Positions 1 to 7,223 of a stretch of 40,032 bases of DNA are shown piece after piece (the stretch's first letter is position 1; each line of letters opens with the position of its first letter). This stretch comes from Erysipelotrichales bacterium (GTDB taxonomy: Bacteria > Bacillota_I > Bacilli_A > RF39 > UBA660), in contig JAFLUY010000011.1 of assembly GCA_022508565.1 (NCBI GenBank), positions 1 to 40,032 on the forward strand. The letters are read 5' to 3'. The notes beneath the pieces were generated by a model that was not told the DNA's origin, made no database searches, and was given only the letters and a program-made list of their open reading frames with translations. The translations under genes and the position numbers were made by a program.

Positions 1-1
1 C

Positions 2-73
2 GGGTATATCGGTTCGCAGTTCTGGAATCAGGGCAGAACGCAGGAAATCAAAGACCGCGTTCTTCACCTTTAA
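2..73 (+). CDS. 3' end of an unidentified gene (partial)
   Basis: The reading frame is open from the window edge and stops at a TAA at 71-73. It gives a 23-residue C-terminus beginning GYIGSQFWNQGR and ending DRVLHL. About half its bases are G or C, much richer than any neighbouring gene, and it is followed directly by a strong hairpin terminator, which supports a real gene end. The fragment is too short to name. The contrast in base composition could mean transferred DNA or an assembly join. Confidence 0.45.
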   Translation, partial: GYIGSQFWNQGRTQEIKDRVLHL

Positions 74-88
74 CAGAATGAAATTTTT

Positions 89-137
89 CGCACCCCATTT
101 GGCGAAAAGTTGCAAATGGGGTGCGATTTTATAAAAA
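89..137 (+). terminator. Rho-independent terminator of the leading gene
   Basis: A perfect 13-bp stem (CGCACCCCATTTG at 89-101, CAAATGGGGTGCG at 113-125) with an 11-nt loop is followed by an AT-rich tail. Confidence 0.8.
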
Positions 138-161
138 AATATGCTTTTTTATTAAAATTTA

Positions 162-191
162 TTGACTAAATTTTTATTATTATGCTATAAT
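162..191 (+). promoter_or_regulatory. Promoter of the tRNA cluster
   Basis: TTGACT at 162-167 is 18 nt from TATAAT at 186-191. A TGC triplet just before the -10 makes it an extended -10 (TGCTATAAT). The first tRNA starts 26 nt downstream. Confidence 0.8.
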
Positions 192-216
192 CAATTTGTT
201 CCTTAAAAGGAATTAC

Positions 217-307
217 GGAGAAATACCCAAGTCCGGTTGAAGGGACTGGTCTTGAAAACCAGGAGGTCGGCAACGGCGCGGGGGTTCGAATCCCTCTTTC
301 TCCGCCA
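217..307 (+). tRNA. tRNA-Ser (TGA anticodon)
   Basis: The acceptor stem is GGAGAAA/TTTCTCC. The long variable arm is typical of tRNA-Ser, the anticodon loop CTTGAAA reads TGA, and the CCA end is encoded. First gene of a ten-gene tRNA array. Confidence 0.96.
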
Positions 308-324
308 TTTAGTTTTTTAGTTAT

Positions 325-401
<77 letters not shown>

Positions 402-404
402 TTT

Positions 405-481
405 GGTCCGTTAGTCTAGAGGCCTATGACGTCTGCCTGTCACGCAGAAGATCACGGGTTCGAATCCCGTACGGACCGCCA
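405..481 (+). tRNA. tRNA-Asp (GTC anticodon)
   Basis: Acceptor stem GGTCCGT/ACGGACC, anticodon loop CTGTCAC with anticodon GTC, encoded CCA. It lies 3 nt after the fMet gene. Confidence 0.96.
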
Positions 482-486
482 TTTTT

Positions 487-562
<76 letters not shown>

Positions 563-579
563 TTTTTAAGTATTTGCTA

Positions 580-608
580 TTGATTTAAAAGTGAATATAA
601 GTTATATT
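580..608 (+). promoter_or_regulatory. Possible internal tRNA promoter
   Basis: TTGATT at 580-585 and TATATT at 603-608 are 17 nt apart in the longest gap of the array (563-645). This may give the second half of the cluster its own start. Matches to consensus are only moderate. Confidence 0.4.
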
Positions 609-645
609 ATAGTTGTCCGTAAGGGAGAAAAACACGTGGTGTCCT

Positions 646-734
646 GCCCGAGTGGCGGAATAGGTAGACGCACAGGACTTAAAATCCTGCGAGTGTTAAA
701 GCTCGTGCCGGTTCAAGTCCGGCCTCGGGCACCA
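646..734 (+). tRNA. tRNA-Leu (TAA anticodon)
   Basis: Acceptor stem GCCCGAG/CTCGGGC, long variable arm, anticodon loop CTTAAAA giving TAA, encoded CCA, 89 nt. Confidence 0.96.
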
Positions 735-769
735 ATTTAATTTTATATTTTTGCAAAACATTTTGTTTT

Positions 770-846
770 GGGCGATTAGCTCAGTTGGTTAGAGCACCTG
801 CCTTACAAGCAGGGGGTCATAGGTTCGAGTCCTATATCGCCCACCA
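770..846 (+). tRNA. tRNA-Val (TAC anticodon)
   Basis: Acceptor stem GGGCGAT/ATCGCCC, anticodon loop CTTACAA giving TAC, encoded CCA. Confidence 0.96.
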
Positions 847-852
847 TTTTTT

Positions 853-928
853 GCCGACATAGCGTAACTGGCAGCGCAACTGACTTGTAATCAGTAGGTT
901 GGGGGTTCGACTCCCTCTGTCGGCACCA
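853..928 (+). tRNA. tRNA-Thr (TGT anticodon)
   Basis: Acceptor stem GCCGACA/TGTCGGC, anticodon loop CTTGTAA giving TGT, encoded CCA. Confidence 0.95.
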
Positions 929-937
929 CTTTTTTAT

Positions 938-1021
938 GGAGGGTTAGCGAAGTGGTCAAACGCGGCAGACTGTAAATCTGTTCCTTCGGGTTCCATGGTT
1001 CAAATCCATGACCCTCCACCA
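938..1021 (+). tRNA. tRNA-Tyr (GTA anticodon)
   Basis: Acceptor stem GGAGGGT/ACCCTCC, anticodon loop CTGTAAA giving GTA, long variable arm, encoded CCA, 84 nt. Confidence 0.96.
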
Positions 1022-1034
1022 CTTTTTTGTTAAT

Positions 1035-1110
1035 TGTCCCGTAGCCAAGTGGTAAGGCATCAGACTTTGACTCTGACATTCCGATGGTTCGAATCCATCC
1101 GGGACAACCA
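1035..1110 (+). tRNA. tRNA-Gln (TTG anticodon)
   Basis: Acceptor stem TGTCCCG/CGGGACA, anticodon loop CTTTGAC giving TTG, encoded CCA. A second tRNA-Gln isoacceptor (CTG) lies at 20256-20331. Confidence 0.95.
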
Positions 1111-1120
1111 TCTTTTTTAT

Positions 1121-1196
1121 GTTCCGCTAGCTCAGTCGGTAGAGCATTTGACTTTTAATCAAAGGGTCTGGGGTTCGAATCCCCAGCGGGACACCA
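1121..1196 (+). tRNA. tRNA-Lys (TTT anticodon)
   Basis: Acceptor stem GTTCCGC/GCGGGAC (one T:G pair), anticodon loop CTTTTAA giving TTT, encoded CCA. Last gene of the array. Confidence 0.95.
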
Positions 1197-1209
1197 TTTT
1201 AAATACTAG

Positions 1210-1235
1210 CCAACAATATGTTGGTTTTTATTTTT
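1210..1235 (+). terminator. Terminator of the tRNA array
   Basis: CCAACA at 1210-1215 pairs with TGTTGG at 1219-1224 around a 3-nt loop, followed by a T-rich run. Confidence 0.75.
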
Positions 1236-1250
1236 GCAATAAAAAAGGAA

Positions 1251-1676
1251 TTAAATGAATAATTCCTTTTTATATTTCAAATTTTTATCTGTAACAATTA
1301 TTCCAAAACCATCTTCAAGTTCAAGAATTTCTTCATATTTGTTTTCCATTACGCCATTACTTGCGACTCTTTTCTTAGGAATTTTAAATTCTTGTTTACT
1401 TCCATTAGTAAAAGATAAACTGATATTTACAATATCTTTCTTTTCTAATAGTCTATCATAATGGTTTTTCATTTCTTTTGATAAATCATTAAGTATTTTT
1501 ATCATAAAGAAATTTGCGCCTAATTCATTCGAGCTATCAATAATTTCGTACTTTGTTTCATCACCATTATCATCTAAATTAGCAATAAAAAAGTGATCAA
1601 AATAGTCTGATGAGACAGATATAATTTCATTATTGTTCGTTTTTAAATCTATGTTGTATATACATCCTCTGCTCAT
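1251..1676 (-). CDS. Hypothetical protein, 141 aa
   Basis: I do not recognise this family. The protein has no membrane segment or signal peptide and reads as a soluble acidic alpha/beta protein, with a run of Asp/Glu-flanked hydrophobic strands and a Lys-rich end. The ATG at 1676 is chosen because AGGTGAT lies just upstream and an extended -10 (TGATATAAT) lies at 1693-1701 on the same strand; a longer frame from 1706 would put that promoter inside the gene. It is divergent from the restriction endonuclease, and together they occupy the gap between two tRNA groups, a common insertion site for accessory genes. A link to the endonuclease (for example control or immunity) is speculation. Confidence 0.7.
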   Translation of the reverse strand: MSRGCIYNIDLKTNNNEIISVSSDYFDHFFIANLDDNGDETKYEIIDSSNELGANFFMIKILNDLSKEMKNHYDRLLEKKDIVNISLSFTNGSKQEFKIPKKRVASNGVMENKYEEILELEDGFGIIVTDKNLKYKKELFI

Positions 1677-1692
1677 TATATCACCTATAATG

Positions 1693-1701
1693 ATTATATC
1701 A
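1693..1701 (-). promoter_or_regulatory. Extended -10 promoter of the 141-aa protein gene
   Basis: TGATATAAT on the minus strand lies 17 nt before the chosen start codon. No good -35 hexamer was seen. Confidence 0.55.
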
Positions 1702-1768
1702 TACAAAGAAATAGAATAAAAGTTATAAAAAAGTAAATTAGCGGTTAACGTATTATATATATATTGAG

Positions 1769-2506
1769 GTGATAAATATTAATAATGAGATTAAAAGAAT
1801 AAAATCATTAATAAACAATAACTGGATAAAGACAGTAAGACCTGGTAGTACAGGAGTTGGAGCAACATTTGAATATTTAATGAATATAAAAGAAAATAAA
1901 AGTACTGATTCAGATTTAAAAAGAATAGAACTAAAGACAAAAAGAGTCAATTCTAAAGTATCGACGTGTTTGTTTAGTTGTGCGCCAGAGGGTCCCGGAG
2001 AAAATATAATAAAAAGAATTTCTGCTTTATACGGATATAGAGATGAAGAATATCATGATAAGAAAAGATTAACTGCTTTTATATATAATTCATATAAGTC
2101 AAAGGGAAAAACAAATTACCAATTTAGATTAAACGTTAATTACGATAGCAGAACATTAAACTTAATTGTTTATGATAAAAATGGAGTAATTATTGATGAT
2201 AAAATATATTGGACATTTGCAACATTAAGGCAGTGTTTATATAGAAAGTGCACTAGAATAGCTGTAATCGAAGCAGAAAGTAGATTTTTATATGGTGTAG
2301 AACATTTTAAATATAAAAGTTTGAAAATTTATGAGCTAATTAGTTTTAATAAGTTTTTAAAACTAATAGAAGAGAATATAATTTGCGTTGCCATAAATAC
2401 AACAATATACAAATCTGGGCCAAGAATTGGAGAATTGCATGACCACGGAGCTAGCTTTCGTTTATATTTTAGAGACTTTGAAAAATTGTTTAATAAAATT
2501 TACTGA
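1769..2506 (+). CDS. MvaI/BcnI-family type II restriction endonuclease
   Basis: The N-terminal third has the family signature GSTGVGATFEYL followed by DLKRIELK, which is the PD-(D/E)XK core in the D-x4-E-x-K form (D49, E54, K56 counting from the GTG). The C-terminal RIGELHDHGASFR is the other block I associate with the family. Known members cut CCWGG (MvaI) or CCSGG (BcnI) as monomers. At 245 aa the length is normal, so the gene looks intact. No methyltransferase lies in this window, which is odd for a restriction enzyme. The start is unclear: the ribosome binding site GAGGTGAT (1766-1773) overlaps the only usable GTG (1769), and correct spacing points to an ATT at 1778; the next ATG is at codon 38, after the conserved motif. 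It is the only gene here that ends in TGA. Family call firm, specificity unknown. Confidence 0.85.
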   Translation: MININNEIKRIKSLINNNWIKTVRPGSTGVGATFEYLMNIKENKSTDSDLKRIELKTKRVNSKVSTCLFSCAPEGPGENIIKRISALYGYRDEEYHDKKRLTAFIYNSYKSKGKTNYQFRLNVNYDSRTLNLIVYDKNGVIIDDKIYWTFATLRQCLYRKCTRIAVIEAESRFLYGVEHFKYKSLKIYELISFNKFLKLIEENIICVAINTTIYKSGPRIGELHDHGASFRLYFRDFEKLFNKIY

Positions 2507-2611
2507 CTCTATACAAATAATATGCTGTTATTGAAATAAAACCATATTATTTACGATATATTTGAATAATAAAAAATTTTTATTAACAGGGGGACGCATT
2601 ATTTTATTACA
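2507..2611. other. Non-coding gap after the endonuclease gene
   Basis: AT-rich with no gene. A weak inverted repeat (TAATAAAAA with TTTTTATTA, about 2567-2586) may end the endonuclease transcript. The G-rich run at 2589-2594 is unexplained. Confidence 0.35.
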
Positions 2612-2636
2612 TTAAAAAAGTCCACATTATGGACTT
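2612..2636 (-). terminator. Terminator of the minus-strand tRNA pair
   Basis: AAGTCCA at 2618-2624 pairs with TGGACTT at 2630-2636. Read on the minus strand, a run of Ts follows the hairpin. It lies just past tRNA-Pro. Confidence 0.75.
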
Positions 2637-2645
2637 ATAAACAAA

Positions 2646-2722
2646 TGGTCGAGAAGACAGGATTCGAACCTGCGACCCCCTGGTCCCAAACCAGGTGCAC
2701 TACCAAGCTGTGCTACTTCTCG
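2646..2722 (-). tRNA. tRNA-Pro (TGG anticodon)
   Basis: Acceptor stem CGAGAAG/CTTCTCG, anticodon loop TTTGGGA giving TGG, encoded CCA. It lies just upstream of the Pro-specific T-box and proS, on the opposite strand. Confidence 0.95.
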
Positions 2723-2729
2723 ATCTTAA

Positions 2730-2806
2730 TGGTGCGCCCAAAGGGAGTCGAACCCCTAACCTTTAGATCCGTAGTCTAACGCTCTATCCAATTGAGCTAT
2801 GAGCGC
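2730..2806 (-). tRNA. tRNA-Arg (ACG anticodon)
   Basis: Acceptor stem GCGCTCA/TGGGCGC with one T:G pair, anticodon loop CTACGGA giving ACG (first base normally deaminated to inosine), encoded CCA. Confidence 0.95.
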
Positions 2807-2847
2807 ATTCCCTATGAAATGGCGTCAAAATTTCAAATTACTTAATC

Positions 2848-2875
2848 ATTATAACATATATTTAATAAAATGCAA
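2848..2875 (-). promoter_or_regulatory. Promoter of the tRNA-Arg/tRNA-Pro pair
   Basis: On the minus strand TTGCAT (2875-2870) is 16 nt from TATAAT (2853-2848). The remaining AT-rich stretch up to 3041 shows no gene or further clear element. Confidence 0.6.
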
Positions 2876-3041
2876 GATAAATTGTATTTTATATCTTTAA
2901 TATATTGTATGAAAATATGTATTTAAAAATATCTAAGTATATACAATTTTTATGTATGATGAAGCTTTATCTGAAATACAATAAGAATAAATATGGATAG
3001 AGAAAAAAGAAAGAAAACTAATTAAATAATGTACTCCAATA

Positions 3042-3070
3042 TTGACAAAAAACATATATAATAGTATTAT
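3042..3070 (+). promoter_or_regulatory. Promoter of the proS T-box transcript
   Basis: TTGACA at 3042-3047 and TATTAT at 3065-3070 are 17 nt apart, directly before the T-box leader. Confidence 0.75.
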
Positions 3071-3077
3071 CTAATTA

Positions 3078-3270
3078 AATCAAAGACGAGGACAAACGTT
3101 ATTAAATGGCTATACAAAGTGATTCTAGGATAGTGGAAACTAGATTATAAGCGTTAATAATTCCTACCTCTAAGTGGAATGTAAACATTCTCGGAGGATT
3201 TCCGTTATCAAAATAGAGTTAAATAAAGGATGGTACCGTGCTTTGCACTCCTTAATACCATCCTTTTTTT
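3078..3270 (+). promoter_or_regulatory. T-box riboswitch (proline) upstream of proS
   Basis: The leader has the T-box parts in order. Stem I is closed by GAGG (about 3088-3091) and CCTC (3167-3170), with an inner TTATTAA/TTAATAA helix. A proline codon CCT sits at 3163-3165 on the 3' side of the specifier loop. The T-box core TGGTACCGTG is at 3231-3240. The terminator pairs AAGGATGGTA (3226-3235) with TACCATCCTT (3256-3265), followed by Ts. Uncharged tRNA-Pro should bind the specifier and core and let transcription continue into proS. The CCT specifier agrees with the downstream gene. Confidence 0.92.
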
Positions 3271-3298
3271 GTTCAAAAATATATAAGGAGGAAAATTT

Positions 3299-4990
3299 AT
3301 GAAATTAAAAGAAAGTTATTTTTATACTTTAAGAGAAGATGCAAAAGATGAGGATTCTCGTTCAGGAAACTTACTTGTAAGAAGTGGAATGATTAAAAAA
3401 ACTAGTGCAGGTGTATATATGCTATTACCTCTGGGCTATAAAACTATTAATAAAATTAGAAATATAGTTAAAGAAGAGATGGATAATGCAGGAGCACAAG
3501 AACTTTTAATGCCATCACTAATTGCAAGCGAAGTCTATGAATCATGTGGAAGAATTGAAGCTTTTGGCAGTTCCATGTTTCATCTTAAAGATAGAGCAAA
3601 TCATGAAATGGTTTTAGGACCAACTCACGAAGAACTATTTACAATTGCAGCAAAAAGCATGGTAAAAAGTTATAAAGATTTACCATTTAATCTATACCAA
3701 ATTGCTGATAAGTTTAGAGATGAAGCAAGACCACGTTATGGACTTATTAGAGTAAAAGAATTTATTATGAAAGATGCTTATTCTTTTGATGCAGACGAGT
3801 ATTCTTTAGATGAATCTTATAAAAAAATGTATAAAGCATATAATAAAGTATTCGATCGTTGTAAGCTAGATTATAAAATTGTAAGAGCAAACACAGGCGC
3901 AATGGGTGGTTCATTATCCGAAGAGTACCAAGCGGTTACTGATATTGGAGAAGATGTTTTAGTTTTATGTGATTCATGTGACTATGCATCTAATCTAGAA
4001 ATTGCTAAACACAAAATCATTGAAGATCAAGAACAAGAATTAGAACTAGAGATGGTTTCTACTCCTCATCAAGAAACTATTGAAGACGTTGCAAAATTCT
4101 TAGGTATTGATACAACAAAAACAGTAAAAGCCTTACTTATGAATGTTAAAGAAGAATTAGTTATTTTCTTTGTAAGAGGAGATCGTGAATTTAACGAATC
4201 TAAAGCATGTAAACTTTTAGGCGTTAATGAAATCACTTTTGCAAATGATGAACTTATTGCAACTTCTAATGCCGTTTCAGGTTTTACTGGACCAATAGCT
4301 TTAAATGCTAAAGTAGTTATTGATGAAGAAATCTTAACAATGAAAAATTTCGTAGCTGGCGCAAACAAGTCCGGATATCATTATAAAAACGTTAATGTTA
4401 AAGATATTAAATATGATTTAGTTGGCGATATATCTAATGTTATCGAGGGAGATATTTGTCTACATTGCCAAGGTGCATTATACTTTAAAAAGGGAATTGA
4501 AATAGGTAACCTATTTAAATTAGGCACCAAATATTCAGAACACTTAGGTTTAACTTATTTAGATAAAGATAACAAAGAACAACTTGTTCATATGGGTTGT
4601 TATGGAATTGGTCTTGGTAGAATTTTAGCTGCTTGTGTTGAACAAAACAATGATGAGCATGGTATGATTCTTCCGTTTGCGATAGCTCCTTATCAAGTAT
4701 CAATTATTGTAATAAATACAAATGATGAAGTGATGATGAACTATGCTAATAAATTACATGATGACTTAATTGCTAATGGAGTTGAAGTTATCTTAGATGA
4801 TCGTGATGAAAGACCAGGAGTTAAATTTAATGATTCAGATTTAATTGGTATACCAATAAGAATTACAATTGGTAAAGCCTTAAGCAATGGAGAAGTTGAA
4901 TTAAAACTAAGAGGTGAAGAAACTTCTCAAAATATTAAAACAACAGAAATTATTGAAACTGTTCAAAAAATAATTAAAGAAAATATATAA
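3299..4990 (+). CDS. proS: Prolyl-tRNA synthetase
   Basis: This class II synthetase attaches proline to tRNA-Pro in the cytosol. At 563 aa it matches the bacterial form, which carries an editing (INS) domain between motifs 2 and 3. Visible parts are motif 2 (RDEARPRYGLIRVKEF, near residue 140), the INS domain at roughly 225-405, motif 3 (GCYGIGLGRI, near residue 440) and the C-terminal anticodon-binding domain. AAGGAGG sits 9 nt before the ATG. The gene is controlled by the proline T-box in its leader and ends in its own terminator. Confidence 0.97.
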   Translation: MKLKESYFYTLREDAKDEDSRSGNLLVRSGMIKKTSAGVYMLLPLGYKTINKIRNIVKEEMDNAGAQELLMPSLIASEVYESCGRIEAFGSSMFHLKDRANHEMVLGPTHEELFTIAAKSMVKSYKDLPFNLYQIADKFRDEARPRYGLIRVKEFIMKDAYSFDADEYSLDESYKKMYKAYNKVFDRCKLDYKIVRANTGAMGGSLSEEYQAVTDIGEDVLVLCDSCDYASNLEIAKHKIIEDQEQELELEMVSTPHQETIEDVAKFLGIDTTKTVKALLMNVKEELVIFFVRGDREFNESKACKLLGVNEITFANDELIATSNAVSGFTGPIALNAKVVIDEEILTMKNFVAGANKSGYHYKNVNVKDIKYDLVGDISNVIEGDICLHCQGALYFKKGIEIGNLFKLGTKYSEHLGLTYLDKDNKEQLVHMGCYGIGLGRILAACVEQNNDEHGMILPFAIAPYQVSIIVINTNDEVMMNYANKLHDDLIANGVEVILDDRDERPGVKFNDSDLIGIPIRITIGKALSNGEVELKLRGEETSQNIKTTEIIETVQKIIKENI

Positions 4991-5018
4991 CAGAAATATT
5001 CATTTCTGTTTTTTTTCT
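4991..5018 (+). terminator. proS terminator
   Basis: CAGAAAT (4991-4997) and ATTTCTG (5002-5008) form a short hairpin followed by a long T run. Confidence 0.85.
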
Positions 5019-5027
5019 AATCGGATA

Positions 5028-5036
5028 TGTTATAAT
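5028..5036 (+). promoter_or_regulatory. Extended -10 promoter of topB
   Basis: TGTTATAAT lies between the proS terminator and topB. No clear -35 was seen. Confidence 0.55.
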
Positions 5037-5063
5037 AATGTTACTATTAACGGAGGTATAAAA

Positions 5064-7172
5064 ATGATTCTAATAATTGCCGAAAAACCATCTTTAGCTC
5101 GAAACATCGTAAGTGCAATTGGAAACATGAAAAGAAACGATGGATATTATTCTAATGATTCCTACTACGTTTCTTGGGCCTTCGGTCATCTTTTTACTTT
5201 AGCTGATATTGAAGATTATGAAGAAAATGTAACAGATTATAAATGGAAAATGGATAACTTACCATGTTTTCCTAAAAAATTTAAATTTAATTTAAAAAAA
5301 GATGCCAAAAAAGAAGCTGATGCTGGTGTTTTAAAGCAATTTAATATTATTTCAAATCTAGCAAATCAAGAAAATGTGACCGAGATTGTTAATGCAGGAG
5401 ATGCTGATCGTGAGGGAGAGGTTATAGTTCGCCTTGTTATTGAAAATGCTTTAAAAACAGAAAAAAAGTTAACACGACTTTGGCTTCCGGATCAAACACC
5501 AGAAACAATTAATGAAGGTTTAAAAGATTTAAAATTAGAAAATGAGTATGATAATTTAGCTAATGAAGGTTTTGCAAGAACCTATATAGATTGGCTATAT
5601 GGTGTTAACTTAACTCGTTATGCAACTTTAAAAACAGGTACATTACTTCGAGTAGGAAGAGTAATTATCCCGATTGTTAAAGCAATATATGATCGTGATA
5701 TGGCAATACGTAATTTTACTCCAGAAATATACTATGGAATATTTAGTAATGAAGAAACTAATGGAGAAAAGATTGAATTAAATAGTAAAGAGAAATTTTC
5801 TAAAAATGAAAAAAATAAGGCTATTGAAATGTGTCAAAAATATAATGTTGAAAAAGCTATAGTTTTTGACAAAAAAGTAAAAAACGATATTCTAAATCCG
5901 CCAAAATTATATTCGTTATCTAAATTACAAAACTATTTAGGTAAAAAGTATAAAATGTCAATGGATAAATCATTAGATATTGTTCAAAAATTATATGAAA
6001 GTGGTTATTTAACTTATCCACGTACTAATTCAGAATATTTAGCAGTAGCTGAAAAAGACAAGATAAAAACAATTTTAAATAATATAAAAAAAATAGGTTA
6101 TCCGGTTAAGTTTAAAGATAAAAAGACGATATTCGATGATTCAAAAATTGAGTCTCATTCAGCATTAACTCCAACCTATAAAATTCCCGAAAAAGATAAA
6201 TTATCTGAAGAAGAATATTTGGTTTACCAAACTGTCTTCAAAAGATTTGTTGCAGTATTTTGTGAAACAGATTGTGAAATTGAAAAAACAGAAATTAAAA
6301 TTAAAGTTGGTGAATTAGAAGAATTTAATCTAAAGGGAACAATCATTAAAACTCCTGGTTGGACAAGATTCGATGAGCCAAGTACGAAAGATAAAATATT
6401 ACCAAACGTTAATATAGGTGATGAAATAAATATTAATTTTGAGCCAAAAGAAAAAGAAACTACACCACCTAAACATTACACAATTGAGACACTAAATAAT
6501 TATTTAAAAAATCCTTTTAAGGAAGATAAAAAAGAGTTAGAAGAAAAAGAAAACTTAAATGAAGAAGATGATTCAGAAGATTATAAAGCAATCTTTGAGG
6601 GATTAGAATTAGGTACAGAAGCAACACGTACTGGTATAATTGATAATGCAAGAAAATCAGAATATATTTCTTTAAAAAAAGATGTATATACTATTTTGCC
6701 TGGCGGGGAATTCCTAATTGAATCATTACTTCAAATGAATATTTCTATGGATAAATATAAAACTAGTGAAATGGGTAAAGCATTAAAAAAGGTTTATCGT
6801 AATGAAATAACTGTTGATGATTCGGTCAAGCTTGCTTGTGATGAAATAGCTGATGTTTTTAACAAAAAAGAAGTTAATATAGAAAAAGATACAGATATTG
6901 GATTCTATGGAGATATTGTAGGTAAGTGCCCACTATGTGGAAATGACGTTATGAAAAATAGATATGCTTATGGTTGTAAAAACTATAAAGAATGTAATTT
7001 TAAAATAAGTACGACTATTTGTGGTAGAACTATCTCAAAAAGTAATGCAGAATTATTACTTAAAGATGGTGCGTCTTCTAAAATAGAAGGATTTATTTCT
7101 AAAAATGGTAAAAACTTTGATGGTCGTTTAAAATTGGATAATGGAAAAGTTGTTTTTGATTTTAATGAATAA
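5064..7172 (+). CDS. topB: DNA topoisomerase III (type IA)
   Basis: This enzyme cuts and rejoins one DNA strand to remove negative supercoils and separate linked molecules. The Toprim domain starts at residue 1 (IIAEKPSLAR) and has its metal-binding motif DADREGE at 113-119. The catalytic tyrosine is Y318 in TYPRTNS. A C-terminal Cys4 zinc ribbon begins near residue 622 (CPLCG) and continues with two more Cys. Its 702 aa and N-terminus fit the TopB group found in Bacillota. An acidic, Glu-rich insert lies around residues 490-510. Start supported by GGAGGT 9 nt upstream. Confidence 0.95.
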   Translation: MILIIAEKPSLARNIVSAIGNMKRNDGYYSNDSYYVSWAFGHLFTLADIEDYEENVTDYKWKMDNLPCFPKKFKFNLKKDAKKEADAGVLKQFNIISNLANQENVTEIVNAGDADREGEVIVRLVIENALKTEKKLTRLWLPDQTPETINEGLKDLKLENEYDNLANEGFARTYIDWLYGVNLTRYATLKTGTLLRVGRVIIPIVKAIYDRDMAIRNFTPEIYYGIFSNEETNGEKIELNSKEKFSKNEKNKAIEMCQKYNVEKAIVFDKKVKNDILNPPKLYSLSKLQNYLGKKYKMSMDKSLDIVQKLYESGYLTYPRTNSEYLAVAEKDKIKTILNNIKKIGYPVKFKDKKTIFDDSKIESHSALTPTYKIPEKDKLSEEEYLVYQTVFKRFVAVFCETDCEIEKTEIKIKVGELEEFNLKGTIIKTPGWTRFDEPSTKDKILPNVNIGDEININFEPKEKETTPPKHYTIETLNNYLKNPFKEDKKELEEKENLNEEDDSEDYKAIFEGLELGTEATRTGIIDNARKSEYISLKKDVYTILPGGEFLIESLLQMNISMDKYKTSEMGKALKKVYRNEITVDDSVKLACDEIADVFNKKEVNIEKDTDIGFYGDIVGKCPLCGNDVMKNRYAYGCKNYKECNFKISTTICGRTISKSNAELLLKDGASSKIEGFISKNGKNFDGRLKLDNGKVVFDFNE

Positions 7173-7188
7173 AAAATAATATCATTTA

Positions 7189-7217
7189 TTGACAAATTGC
7201 GAGTATGATTATATAAT
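7189..7217 (+). promoter_or_regulatory. Perfect consensus promoter of the structured RNA
   Basis: TTGACA (7189-7194) and TATAAT (7212-7217) are exactly 17 nt apart. This is one of the two perfect sigma-A promoters I found here, and it points into a region with no credible gene. Confidence 0.85.
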
Positions 7218-7223
7218 GTAATT

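Noticed and set aside
891-1258. Open frames across the tRNA genes on both strands
   Set aside because: They are translations of tRNA sequence (GFEPWNP-type artefacts) with no ribosome sites, and the tRNAs explain every base.
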